DNA of 64,000 bases from Bin87 sp963666415 (GTDB lineage Bacteria; Chloroflexota; Dehalococcoidia; Lucifugimonadales; UBA3495): NCBI GenBank assembly GCA_963666415.2, contig CAXXPD010000003.1:1674001-1738000 (forward strand), in the 5' to 3' direction. The translations under genes were made by a program, and so were the position numbers. This document shows positions 9,295 through 17,482 of the stretch, piece by piece. Below the pieces are notes generated by a model. The model made no database searches, was not told the DNA's origin, and saw only the letters and a program-made list of their open reading frames with translations. Each line of letters starts with the position of its first letter. Within the stretch, counting starts at the first letter, position 1.

Positions 9295-10646
9295 GGTAGT
9301 GTCCCGTCAAGTAGTGTAAAAGCGCGTCATCCCTTTTGATGTTGATCAGGCCGCTGCGTCCAGCATATTGGGCTTCGGCAGTGCCTCGTTGCCGGCGGCG
9401 TTGGGGATGGTGAGGTAGCGGCGGCCTTCGGCCCATTCGTCGTGTTGCTCGGCCAGCACCGCGCCCACCAGGCGCCGCGCCGATAGCCGGTTGGGGAAAA
9501 TGCCCACCACGTCAGTCCGGCGCCTTATCTCCCGGTTCAGCCGTTCCTGCGGGTTGTTGGACCACAGCTTCTGCCAGTGGGCCACTGGGAAGGCCGTGAA
9601 GGCCAGGATGTCCGGCGCGGCATCCGCCAGCAGTTCGGCCACCTGGGCAAAGGGCTCCCGGAGTTGTTCCACCACTCGGTCCAATTGGCCGTGGACCTCG
9701 GCGGGAGACAGTTGCTGGTAGATGGTGCGGACCATGGTGGCCACGCCAGGTTGGGCGCGCTTGGGCACTCGGGTGAGCAGGTTGGCCATGAAGTGGGTGC
9801 GGCAGCGCTGCCAGCTGGCCCCAGTGAACACCGCGGCGATGGCGTTCTTCAGCCCCTGGTGAGCATCGGAGGTTACCAGCTCCACCCCGCTGAGGCCCCG
9901 AGCGGTCAGCGACCGCAGGAAGGCCAGCCAGAAGGCGCCGTCCTCGCTGGCGCCCACGTCCATACCCAGGATCTCACGCTGCCCTTCGGCATTGACCCCC
10001 GTCGCCACCACCACGCAGACGTTGACGATGCGACCGCCCTCCCGAACCTTCTGGGTCAGGCCGTCCAGCCACACGTAGGGGTAGGGACCATCGTCCAGGG
10101 GCCGACCCAGGAAACTCTCCACCACTTCGTCCAGTTGCTCGCAGATGCGCGACACCTGGCTGCTGGAGATGCCGTCGCAACCCAGGGCCTTGATCAGATC
10201 GTCCACCCGCCGAGTGGACACGCCTTCTACATAGGCTTGCTGGATGACGGCCAGCAGGGCTTTCTCGCTGCGCCGCCGCGGTTCCAGCAGGCTGGGGAAG
10301 TAGCTGCCTTCCCGCAGCTTGGGAATGTGCAACTCCATGGTGCCCACCCGGGTGTCCCAGGTGCGGTTGCGGTAGCCGTTGCGGTAGGTGACCCGCTCCG
10401 GGCTGCGTTCGCCGTGCTGGGCGCCGATCTGGGCGGAAACCTCGGCGTCCATGATGCCGTCCACCAGGACCCGCAGGGCTTCCCGCAGCAAGTCCACGTC
10501 TCCGTCCATACCACGCTTGCGTAATAATTCCAAAAGATCCATTCTTTGGTTGGTCGTTCTCCTTGGTTGTTGATTCCACAAGGATGACGCGGTGGTCAGC
10601 GTTTTGCCAACCGCCTAACTCTTACACCACTTCCTGGGACTCTACT
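9295..10646 (-). mobile_element. IS256-family element, copy 1
   Basis: 1352 bp. Ends resemble those of copy 2: GGTAGTGTCCCGTCAAG at one end and the complement AGTAGAGTCCCAGGAAG at the other. The left flank reads CGGCATTG and the right flank CGGCATCATTG, so the target duplication is imperfect and the junction may have changed after insertion. It lies in the second half of the Na+/Pi transporter, opposite to its direction. Confidence 0.88.
9346..10542 (-). CDS. IS256-family (mutator-type) transposase
   Basis: 398 residues from the ATG that begins MDLLELLRKRGMDGD; upstream codons belong to the element's end. Catalytic DDE residues lie in VWLDGL, VTSDAHQGLK and NNPQERLNREIRRR. It is almost identical to the copy at 46,488-47,702, pointing to recent copying within this genome. 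Confidence 0.93.
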   Translation of the reverse strand: MDLLELLRKRGMDGDVDLLREALRVLVDGIMDAEVSAQIGAQHGERSPERVTYRNGYRNRTWDTRVGTMELHIPKLREGSYFPSLLEPRRRSEKALLAVIQQAYVEGVSTRRVDDLIKALGCDGISSSQVSRICEQLDEVVESFLGRPLDDGPYPYVWLDGLTQKVREGGRIVNVCVVVATGVNAEGQREILGMDVGASEDGAFWLAFLRSLTARGLSGVELVTSDAHQGLKNAIAAVFTGASWQRCRTHFMANLLTRVPKRAQPGVATMVRTIYQQLSPAEVHGQLDRVVEQLREPFAQVAELLADAAPDILAFTAFPVAHWQKLWSNNPQERLNREIRRRTDVVGIFPNRLSARRLVGAVLAEQHDEWAEGRRYLTIPNAAGNEALPKPNMLDAAA

Positions 10647-11017
10647 CGGCATCATTGCTGGCGGCAACGGCCATCACGGGAGTGCAGGCCCTCCCAGCGC
10701 TGCAGATCGCCCTGGTGCAATTGCTGTACAACGTGCTGGGCGTGATTGTCGTTTATGGCGTGCCGTGGCTGCGCCGGGTGCCAGTGGCGGCAGCCGAGCG
10801 GCTCTCGGCGGCGGTCAGTCGGCGGAAGGCGATGGGCCTGTTCTACGTGCTCGTCGTGTTTTTTGGGATTCCGGGGATATTGTTGGCGGGCTCCGCCCTG
10901 TTTTGAGTTTGCGTTCTTTCGCCATCCCGCATCCGGCGGTATAATCGTCAGCCGGGTTGATCCTGCACCCACCGGTCCGGCGCGGCCGGGGTTGCATTAT
11001 TTTGCGAGGGGTATGTT

Positions 11018-11521
11018 TTGATTCGGAGCCTGCGGGGGATAACACCCCAAATAGCGCCCACTGCCTGGGTGAGTGAGTTTGCCTACGTGGTGGGCAACAT
11101 AGTCATTGGGGAGCACAGCAGTGTCTGGCCCGGCGTTACGATTCGAGGCGATGGCGAACTCATTACCATCGGCAACAATGTAAACATCCAGGAAGGCTCG
11201 GTGGTCCACGGCGACGGGCTGGTGATTGAAGACAACGTGTCCATCGGCCATTGTGTGGTGGTGCATGGCGATCGCATCGGCACGGGCAGCCTGCTGGGCA
11301 ATAACTGCACATTCCTGACCGAGTCTACCATCGGCCGGGAATGCCTGATCGCCGCCAACTCGGTGGTGCTGTCCGGCGTGGACGTTCCTGACCGCAGCTT
11401 CGTAACCGGCGTCCCGGGTTCCATCAAGCGACAAGTTACCGACCAGCAGGTTGAAGGGATGCGCGACACCGCCGAGCACCTTATGGAACGGGCCGAGTGG
11501 TTCAAGGAAAGCGGGCTGTAG
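11018..11521 (+). CDS. Gamma-carbonic-anhydrase-like hexapeptide-repeat protein
   Basis: 167 residues of left-handed beta-helix hexapeptide repeats. The metal-binding histidines of the gamma class are visible in VVHGDGL and GHCVVVHGD. Such proteins hydrate CO2 or act as scaffold proteins; catalytic activity cannot be judged from sequence alone. TTG start preceded by GAGGGG seven bases upstream. A TATAAT at 10940-10945 with a weak CTTTCG -35 17 bp before it may be the promoter. The gene stands alone downstream of the broken transporter. Confidence 0.85.
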   Translation: MIRSLRGITPQIAPTAWVSEFAYVVGNIVIGEHSSVWPGVTIRGDGELITIGNNVNIQEGSVVHGDGLVIEDNVSIGHCVVVHGDRIGTGSLLGNNCTFLTESTIGRECLIAANSVVLSGVDVPDRSFVTGVPGSIKRQVTDQQVEGMRDTAEHLMERAEWFKESGL

Positions 11522-11620
11522 CTATCGCCCGGGTCGTGAACACGGGCCCCTTAGTTCAGGCATCGAGGCACGTTTGACTCAAGCGCCGCTTTCGTCGAAG
11601 GACACTCACCCTCACCCCAA

Positions 11621-11643
11621 CCCTCTCCCATGGAGGGAGAGGG
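11621..11643. repeat. Small intergenic palindrome
   Basis: CCCTCTCCC and GGGAGAGGG flank a 5-base loop, after a CTCACCCTCACCCCAACC run. This matches a palindrome often seen between genes in high-GC bacteria. There is no T-tract, so a terminator role is doubtful. Confidence 0.5.
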
Positions 11644-11658
11644 AGCAGAGCCAGGGCG

Positions 11659-12603
11659 TCATGATGCCAGGCGGTTGGCCACTGGGAGCAGGTTTTCGGC
11701 CAGGTGGTTCATCACTTCGATGCACGGGCCGATGCCGTCAACCCGGAAATCGAAGGTCAGCTGGTCGATGCCCAGTTCGTTGCAGTAGTGCAAATCGTCG
11801 ATGACATCCTGGGTGGAGGCGATTAGCGCTCCACCGGAACGCACGCCGACGCCCTCTTCGGCTCCGTGCATGTCGGTGAAGTGGAGGCTGCGTTTCAGGG
11901 AAATCGTAATGTCTGCAGGGTCACGCCCCGCCAGTTCGGTTTGCTCCCGCAGGTAGGGCAGGTTCTGGGCGACGAAATCCGGGGTTTGACGCGTGGTGTG
12001 CCAGCAGTCGCCGTATTTGGCGGTGCGGCGCAGAGCGCGGCGGGTGTGTCCGCCCACCCAAATCGGTATACGGGGTTGCTGAATGGGCTTGGGCTCGAAA
12101 TATATGCCGTCAATCTGGTAGTACTTGCCGTTGACTTCCGGCTGCTCCTCGGTCCACAGGGCGTTGAAGATTTGCAGGAATTCGTCGGTCATCGGGCCCC
12201 GGTCCGCGTAAGGCACGCCCAGGATATCGAACTCTTTCTCCAGCCAACCTACACCGACCCCGCAGATCATGCGCCCGCCAGACAGTACGTCCAGAGACGC
12301 AAACATCTTTGCCTGCACCACCGGGTTGCGATACGGTAGGATGAGCACCGTGCTGCCCAGACGTATCTCGCTGGTGCACGCTGCCATGTAGCCCAGCATC
12401 GTCATCGTTTCCAGGAAAGGCTCGTCGGACGGCCGCTGAAACGCGCCGGTTGGGGTGTAAGGATACTGGTTGGTTCCCGCCACGGGCAGTACGATGTGGT
12501 CGCCGGCCATCACCGACTCGAACCCCAACTGCTCAGCGCGCTCACAAAACTCGCGGATGCCTGCTGCGTCCGGCAAGCGGGGAATACTCACGCCTATTTT
12601 CAT
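11659..12603 (-). CDS. LLM-class (luciferase-like) F420/FMN-dependent oxidoreductase
   Basis: 314 residues with the bacterial-luciferase TIM-barrel pattern: MKIGVSIPRLPDAAGIREF, LGFESVMAGDHIV, IRLGSTVLILPYRNP and GRMICGVGVGWLEKEFD. The last is characteristic of F420-dependent members such as those in actinobacteria and Chloroflexota. Likely oxidises or reduces small organic substrates; none can be named. A monocistronic unit facing the SprT-like gene in the same direction, 205 bp apart. That gap holds no recognisable gene. Confidence 0.82.
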   Translation of the reverse strand: MKIGVSIPRLPDAAGIREFCERAEQLGFESVMAGDHIVLPVAGTNQYPYTPTGAFQRPSDEPFLETMTMLGYMAACTSEIRLGSTVLILPYRNPVVQAKMFASLDVLSGGRMICGVGVGWLEKEFDILGVPYADRGPMTDEFLQIFNALWTEEQPEVNGKYYQIDGIYFEPKPIQQPRIPIWVGGHTRRALRRTAKYGDCWHTTRQTPDFVAQNLPYLREQTELAGRDPADITISLKRSLHFTDMHGAEEGVGVRSGGALIASTQDVIDDLHYCNELGIDQLTFDFRVDGIGPCIEVMNHLAENLLPVANRLAS

Positions 12604-12808
12604 CTGGGAGCCTCAGGCTGCGGGCCAGATTGGTGACAAATGCGCTCACGCCCGGCAGCGTCAGGATTATAGCATCGGGCGCGGGCTCGCCAAACTCTGT
12701 CCAAACCGGCGCATACATCCGGTTACACCTGCTTGCGTGCCGGGCCTGCTCGCGTGCCAGGCCCGTTCATGTGCCAAGACCCACTGCGGCAGGCATCGTA
12801 CTACGCCG

Positions 12809-13507
12809 TCATTCAGCGAATTCCGTATTGCGGCGCCATGTTATGACACCCCGGCATTTCGCGCACACCCGGTCTTTCAACATCCGGCGTTGCAAGCGGT
12901 GCCGGAACCACTGCTGCCCGCAACCGCACTCTCCGACCCAACCGGCGGCAGAGTGCTCAACCCGGTGGCATCTTTCCCCGGCGCATCCGATTTCGAGAGC
13001 CTTGGCCTTCCACGTGGCGTCGTGATTGTGCCGGTGCCCGACGATGGCATGGGCAATTTCGTGCAGGACGGTGTCTTCTATCTCGGCGCGGGTCGCGTGC
13101 AAGCAATAACTGACGGACAAACTGATGCGCCGGTCGGTGTAGTGACAAACTCCGGCGCGCGTTGGAGCCAGGTCGAAACCGAACTGCCACGCCGGGCTAA
13201 GGCCGCTACTGGCGCGGTGGTGGTCGAGCAAACGATTAGCCAACGTCTCCACCTGCTCCAGCGTACATTCCGGCTGGGCTGGGGACTCCACGTGTCGCAA
13301 GGCGGAATAGGGGACTGCGTACCGCCCGCTCTGGTCGACGACAACTTCGGCGTGCCTGACCCGCAGGCCGGCTACAGTTCCGGTCTTCACCGAGCCATCA
13401 CTCCCCGGAAATCGGATGCGGCTGCCAACCGGAAATTCGGCCCCTGGAAACTGTGCGGTGATTTCAGTGCGGCGTGATGGCATTCCGGTTCCTGCAAACG
13501 GCAGCAT
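12809..13507 (-). CDS. SprT-like zinc metalloprotease domain protein
   Basis: 232 residues. An N-terminal SH3/KOW-like segment (residues 20-75) precedes the SprT domain with HEIAHAIVGH (His149, Glu150, His153). A C-terminal zinc ribbon follows (CGCGQQW ... RVCAKCRG). SprT/Spartan proteins cleave DNA-protein crosslinks in eukaryotes; bacterial members are little studied. The ATG at 13507 may not be the true start; an in-frame ATG eight codons later would lose little. The MITE and IS66 lie just upstream of it. Confidence 0.75.
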   Translation of the reverse strand: MLPFAGTGMPSRRTEITAQFPGAEFPVGSRIRFPGSDGSVKTGTVAGLRVRHAEVVVDQSGRYAVPYSALRHVESPAQPECTLEQVETLANRLLDHHRASSGLSPAWQFGFDLAPTRAGVCHYTDRRISLSVSYCLHATRAEIEDTVLHEIAHAIVGHRHNHDATWKAKALEIGCAGERCHRVEHSAAGWVGECGCGQQWFRHRLQRRMLKDRVCAKCRGVITWRRNTEFAE

Positions 13508-13599
13508 TATACGTCAAATAGCCCGGGACCGTTGCGGCGGCATATGCCGGGTGCGGGCATTCGCAAATTCCCGAAAATCCGCATGGTCGCATTCTTGGC

Positions 13600-13713
13600 G
13601 TAACTGTTCAGACTTGCGGGGATCTGCCGACTATTCGGCCTATTGTGGAGGGGCAACCGAGCACGGTATTTCCACTGCAAACCGTTTCCGTCCCCTCAAA
13701 CGTGAACAGTTAC
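13600..13713. mobile_element. 114-bp MITE with IS66-type ends
   Basis: It begins GTAACTGTTCAGACTTG, identical to the first 17 bases of IS66 copy 1. It ends with the complement of GTAACTGTTCACGTTTGAGG, also like copy 1. An exact 8-bp duplication TTCTTGGC flanks it (13592-13599 and 13714-13721). The interior holds no reading frame. It should be mobilised in trans by an IS66 transposase. Confidence 0.88.
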
Positions 13714-13722
13714 TTCTTGGCT

Positions 13723-15154
13723 GTAACAGTTCAGAGTAGGGGGGAAACGAGCAGCTGACGGCAGGCGGCGAGAGGATTTAGACCTTGGGCGCGCCAGGTG
13801 CCGAAGATGGATGCCAGCGTCATCTTGCTCTCGGTGCCCTGCTCCGAGCGGGTGCCGCCGCTGATCTTGCGGCTGATGACCAGATGGCGCAGGCTGCGTT
13901 CGGCAGCGTTGTTGTCTGAAGGCACGTCCGGTTCGGCCACGAAGACGAAGAGTTCCTTGATGTGGCGCTCGATGCGTCGGCACAGCTTGGCCTGGGTTGC
14001 CGACGGGTCGTGCCGGAAAGGCTGGCCGAGGGCCAGCAGTTGTCGTTCCAGGGCCAGTTGGGCGGTGCGCCGCCGCTTGGCCTGGGGATGAGTGCAGGCT
14101 TTGGCCCGGTCGTAAATCCCGTGGACGGCGTCGGCCCACCTGGCCAGTGGCGCAGCATCGGGGTAGCGGGTGCGCAGGTCGTGGATGTCCCGCAGCAGGT
14201 GGGCCCAGCACCGCTGCTTGGGGCCGTCATAATGGTGGTAGGCGGCGTAGAAATCGCTGACCAATACTCCGGAGAAAGCATCGCTCAGCGCCTCGTCCAC
14301 GACTGTTTTGCCCCGACCCCGCCGCAGGAAGTAGCGTTCGGTGGGGGTGCTGAAAGTCCACACGTAGCCGTTGGCCCCGCTCTGACGCCAGCCGGTTTCG
14401 TCGGCGTGGACCACTGGGCTGGCGCGGATGCGGTCCAGGATCGCGGCCACTGCCGGTTGGGCCCGCTGCGCCGTGCGATGGATGGCGCTCACGATGGCCC
14501 CCACGCTGAGGCGCAACTGATGCACGGTGTCCAGATACCACTGGACGCTGCGGATGGGCAGCCGCCCCTCTTCCCGCAGCGTGGCGATCAGGCTGAGCAG
14601 GTTGACGCCGAGGCGCTGCTGACCCAAGACCACGCCGCCCAGTTCCGCCGGAGGTGTGCAGCGCCGTCGGCAGGCCGGGCAAGTCCGAGCAATGTAGACC
14701 TGCTCGGTGACTTGCGCGGGAACCACCGGCAGCTCGATGACCTCCCGAGTGCGCTGGATCCAGCCGCCGGACCGGTGGGCGCCGCAATCGGGACAGTTCT
14801 CCATCACGTGCTCCACCCGGTGGGTCGGTGTCATGCGCGGGCGGGCGAAGCCGTGGCGTCGCTGCTTGCGGGGCCCCGGCTGCGCTGGGGGCTTCCGGCC
14901 CGATTTCGCCTTGAGGCCGGGCATTCGGAGCGGGCCGCCCGGTTTCGCCTGGCCTTCCAGTTCGGCAATCCGCCGCTGCAACCGCTCAATCACCGCCTGT
15001 AACTCGGCGATGATGGCAATGAGGACAGCGCGGTCGACGGTGGTCAGGTCCACTTCAGTATCCATGCCCGGTATATGACATAACCACCGCCACCCGTGCC
15101 AGCGTTCGGCAACCCGCCTTCGGCCAATTCACCTCACCAAGTCTGAACTGTTAC
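13723..15154 (-). mobile_element. IS66-family element, copy 2
   Basis: 1432 bp, starting GTAACAGTTCAGAGTAG and ending in the complement of GTAACAGTTCAGACTTG. An exact 8-bp duplication TCTTGGCT lies at 13715-13722 and 15155-15162. Its target overlaps seven of the eight bases duplicated by the adjacent MITE, so the two inserted at practically the same position. Confidence 0.93.
13731..15065 (-). CDS. IS66-family transposase
   Basis: 444 residues with the zinc-binding CPDCG and CPACRRRC pairs and the DDE core VVHADETGW, VLVSDFYAAYHHYDG and DNNAAERSLRH. Nearly identical to copy 3 (51,310-52,644), with only scattered differences such as CAPATP/RTRYP versus RTLYP, and clearly diverged from copy 1. 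ATG start. Confidence 0.93.
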   Translation of the reverse strand: MDTEVDLTTVDRAVLIAIIAELQAVIERLQRRIAELEGQAKPGGPLRMPGLKAKSGRKPPAQPGPRKQRRHGFARPRMTPTHRVEHVMENCPDCGAHRSGGWIQRTREVIELPVVPAQVTEQVYIARTCPACRRRCTPPAELGGVVLGQQRLGVNLLSLIATLREEGRLPIRSVQWYLDTVHQLRLSVGAIVSAIHRTAQRAQPAVAAILDRIRASPVVHADETGWRQSGANGYVWTFSTPTERYFLRRGRGKTVVDEALSDAFSGVLVSDFYAAYHHYDGPKQRCWAHLLRDIHDLRTRYPDAAPLARWADAVHGIYDRAKACTHPQAKRRRTAQLALERQLLALGQPFRHDPSATQAKLCRRIERHIKELFVFVAEPDVPSDNNAAERSLRHLVISRKISGGTRSEQGTESKMTLASIFGTWRAQGLNPLAACRQLLVSPLL

Positions 15155-15169
15155 TCTTGGCTTTGATAC

Positions 15170-15197
15170 TTGCCAAGTACGTGCGTAGTGCTATAAT
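15170..15197 (+). promoter_or_regulatory. Sigma70-type promoter of the duplicated-domain gene
   Basis: TTGCCA (15170-15175), 16-bp spacer, TATAAT (15192-15197) with an extended -10 TG. The nearest IS66 end is 15 bp upstream of the -35 hexamer. Confidence 0.7.
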
Positions 15198-15273
15198 TCC
15201 TGCAAACTGATACGAACGCTGTCGTTGACTGGTTCGTTGGCACACTAATCTCGTCCACAAACAGGAGGACAAA

Positions 15274-16077
15274 ATGGAAAAGGGAGATACCGTCATCAAT
15301 GTCGGACCGGTAGACGTAACCCTGTCATACCGCAGAGAAATCATGCCCGACCAGGGTTTGATGGTGCAGGTATATGGCGACGTTGACGGCCAGGATACTG
15401 AAATCCTGCGCTTCGACTGCTTCGACCAGGCCCCGCATTACCACTATGGCCCGGAGAACATGAACATCCGGCTGCCCATGGACAAGACCACTGTCGGCAC
15501 ACCGTTGGGTTGGACGTTGAGCAACATCCGCACCAACCTAGCGGCCATGGTTCGCCGCTCCGGTTACGATGACCTGGCCAGCGAAATCCAGGCAAACCCG
15601 GTCGACCAGATCAAGATGGACGAAGTGGAGGCGTGCGCCCTGTCCAAGTCTCGCGACGAGCGCCGCACGGTAACCCATTTCCGCGGCGACCACGTTTTCG
15701 AGGCTGGCAACATTCGCTTCGGTGTGGAATACCGGGACAACATCGGCGCAGCCAACGACCGCGGCGTCGCGATCCACGTCCTGACCGACCACCTGGGCCA
15801 AGAGTTCGAGCTCCTGGCTTTCGACTGCTTCGAGATCGCGCCCCATTACCACTACGGCCCGCGCAATCAGGACGTTCGTGTGTATTGGGACACCACCACC
15901 AGCGGTCACACCCTGGCCTGGACGCTCGAGCAGTTCAAGGCTGGCAACCTGGCCAACATGATTGACCGGGCCGGCTACCCAACCGTAGCCTCCGGGGTCG
16001 ACAACAATCTGGTACAGGCTATCCTCCCCACCATCGAGGAGAAAGCTTGGGCCTTGGTAGGCACCAACCAAAGGTAA
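15274..16077 (+). CDS. Unrecognised protein made of two copies of one domain
   Basis: 267 residues; no family recognised. It consists of two tandem homologous halves, about 9-122 and 146-261. Each holds FDCF (residues 47-50 and 183-186) followed by the exact octapeptide APHYHYGP (53-60 and 189-196). Each then has a conserved Arg, a Thr-Thr, W-T-L and a closing helix. The His-Tyr-His cluster suggests a metal or small-molecule site, but that is inference. No signal peptide or membrane segment. Strong AGGAGG site, good promoter and a terminator make it a single-gene transcription unit. Confidence 0.85.
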   Translation: MEKGDTVINVGPVDVTLSYRREIMPDQGLMVQVYGDVDGQDTEILRFDCFDQAPHYHYGPENMNIRLPMDKTTVGTPLGWTLSNIRTNLAAMVRRSGYDDLASEIQANPVDQIKMDEVEACALSKSRDERRTVTHFRGDHVFEAGNIRFGVEYRDNIGAANDRGVAIHVLTDHLGQEFELLAFDCFEIAPHYHYGPRNQDVRVYWDTTTSGHTLAWTLEQFKAGNLANMIDRAGYPTVASGVDNNLVQAILPTIEEKAWALVGTNQR

Positions 16078-16103
16078 CCGTCAACAGACATACCGGTTAC
16101 GCA

Positions 16104-16131
16104 GTGGGGGCGGCAGATTTGCCGCCCCCAC
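16104..16131 (+). terminator. Strong hairpin after the duplicated-domain gene
   Basis: GTGGGGGCGGCA pairs perfectly with TGCCGCCCCCAC around a 4-base loop. The following GTTCTTTGTCC is T-rich but not a clean T-run. Confidence 0.75.
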
Positions 16132-16177
16132 GTTCTTTGTCCTACTTCGGACGATTGTTCATTTTGGTCCGCGCGCG

Positions 16178-16975
16178 TTACATCATCGTATAACCGCCGG
16201 ACACACTCAAGGTCTGTCCGGTGATGAAACTGGCCGCATCCGATGCCAGGAAGACCACGGCGTTGGCCACCTCCTGTGCAGTGCCCATGCGCCGCAACGG
16301 GTAGGCGCGCCGCACGCGCTCCAGGACATCCTCGGTGAAGATATCCTGCATACCCTGGCTCCACATACTTTCGGAGCTGGTTACCTCAGCTTGGGGTGGC
16401 ACCACCAACCCGGGGCAGACCATGTTCAAACGCAGCCCGTAGCGTCCGGTTTCGCGGGCGAGCGCCTTGCTCAGCGCGATCACTCCAGCCTTGCAAGCGG
16501 AGTAGACGGCCTCGCGATACTCGCCCATCCGCCCGGCATCGCTGCTGATGCTGACAATCGACCCGGATTCCCGTTCAATCATATGCGGCAAAACCGAGTG
16601 GATGCAGTTGATGGCACCCCAAAGGTTTACGTCCACTTCCTTGATGTGTTCAGCCCGGGGTTTTTCCATGAACAACCGGTCCACCGTCCAGCCCACGTTG
16701 TTCACCAGCACATCCACACTGCCCAATCGACCGATGGTGTCGGCGATCATGGCGTCGGTGTTGTCCTTGTTGGTTACGTCGGCATCGACGACGGTGGCAG
16801 ATGCACCGGTTCCCATCGCCTGAACCTCGGCGGCCACCTGGTCGCCGGCGGCCCGGTTCAGCTCAGCGATGGCAATGTTGCTGCCCTCGGCGGCGAAGGC
16901 CAGCACGATGGCCCGCCCAATATTGGTGCCGCCGCCGGTAACCACGACATTCTTGCCCTTCAGTCCTAACTCCAA
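16178..16975 (-). CDS. Short-chain dehydrogenase/reductase (FabG-like)
   Basis: 265 residues with a Rossmann TGGGTNIG nucleotide site, the LVNNVGW segment and the catalytic YSACK (YxxxK) preceded by a serine in VSISSDAGR. C-terminal SLMVSGGY-type ending (TLSVSGGYTMM) is typical. Reduces or oxidises a keto/hydroxy group using NAD(P)H; the substrate is unknown. Overlaps nothing and ends 47 bp after the upstream terminator on the other strand. Confidence 0.88.
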   Translation of the reverse strand: MELGLKGKNVVVTGGGTNIGRAIVLAFAAEGSNIAIAELNRAAGDQVAAEVQAMGTGASATVVDADVTNKDNTDAMIADTIGRLGSVDVLVNNVGWTVDRLFMEKPRAEHIKEVDVNLWGAINCIHSVLPHMIERESGSIVSISSDAGRMGEYREAVYSACKAGVIALSKALARETGRYGLRLNMVCPGLVVPPQAEVTSSESMWSQGMQDIFTEDVLERVRRAYPLRRMGTAQEVANAVVFLASDAASFITGQTLSVSGGYTMM

Positions 16976-16979
16976 CCTA

Positions 16980-17475
16980 TTACCTCCAGTCGCTCTGCGC
17001 TTCCAGGATATTCCGCAAAACGTACAGGTTTTCTACGTCTGCACGGTTGTATTCCAGCAGCATATCCAGTGCGTCCTGATACTGTTCCTGTTGATATTCT
17101 TGCCACAGCAGCACAGCGTCATGCCCGTCTACATCCGGCAGATTGCGCTCGATGCCCAACGCGCGTTCAATGTGTTTCAGCCCGCCGCGCAACCCGGCCC
17201 GTCGGCACCATTGCATCCGATCGTGGTGGATCAGCCAGCGGCGCAGGTCGATTCCAGGGCGCCATGACAGGTACGGTAGATCGAAGCCGGCCCCATTTGA
17301 AGGTGTAAACGGTACTGACGCCTTCCAGCACGTGGCGAATCGAGTCGGCGGTGATGTCCTCACCCACCAACTGTACGACGAACCAGTCGCCGGGGAAATC
17401 CACCGCGATACCGACCACAGTGGGGTATGAGTTCCCGATAAAGCCCGTGGTTTCGATGTCCAGATAAGCGTCCAA
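16980..17475 (-). pseudogene. RNase-H-like (YprB type) exonuclease domain, frameshifted
   Basis: Two overlapping frames together give one domain. The first, 17475-17300, has the DxE motif in AYLDIETTGF. The second, ending at 16980, has NGAGFDLPYLSW and the C-terminal EYNRADVENL (Asp ligands). Reading VYTF-NGAGFDL requires removing one A in the run near 17,300. This could be a real mutation or an assembly error. Intact homologues are about 165 residues, which matches the sum here. Confidence 0.7.
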
Positions 17476-17482
17476 CGGAACG

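Larger units (their letters stand above)
6958..10906 (+). pseudogene. Na+/phosphate cotransporter (PNaS family), split by IS66 and IS256
   Basis: The gene is in three pieces: 6958-7514, 8968-9294 and about 10655-10906. The first piece carries the Na/Pi motif QSSSTVTSIIVGLVAGG, the second the repeat QSSSTTTSLIVPLAG followed by GANIGTCVTAL, and the third the C-terminal membrane helices. After removing the two elements and one copy of each target repeat, the frame runs through without a stop to give roughly 375 residues with the two inverted Na/Pi repeats. No other lesion is visible, so the loss looks recent. A TTG at 6958 is the likely start. The product would have been a secondary phosphate importer. 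Confidence 0.85.

Noticed and set aside
9577..10524. Long open frame antisense to the IS256 transposase (and the same at 46,524-47,471)
   Set aside because: GC-driven shadow frame of the transposase; no homology.
11574..11658. Terminator for the carbonic-anhydrase-like gene
   Set aside because: The palindrome CCCTCTCCC/GGGAGAGGG has no T-run and lies about 100 bp from the stop; better treated as an intergenic repeat.
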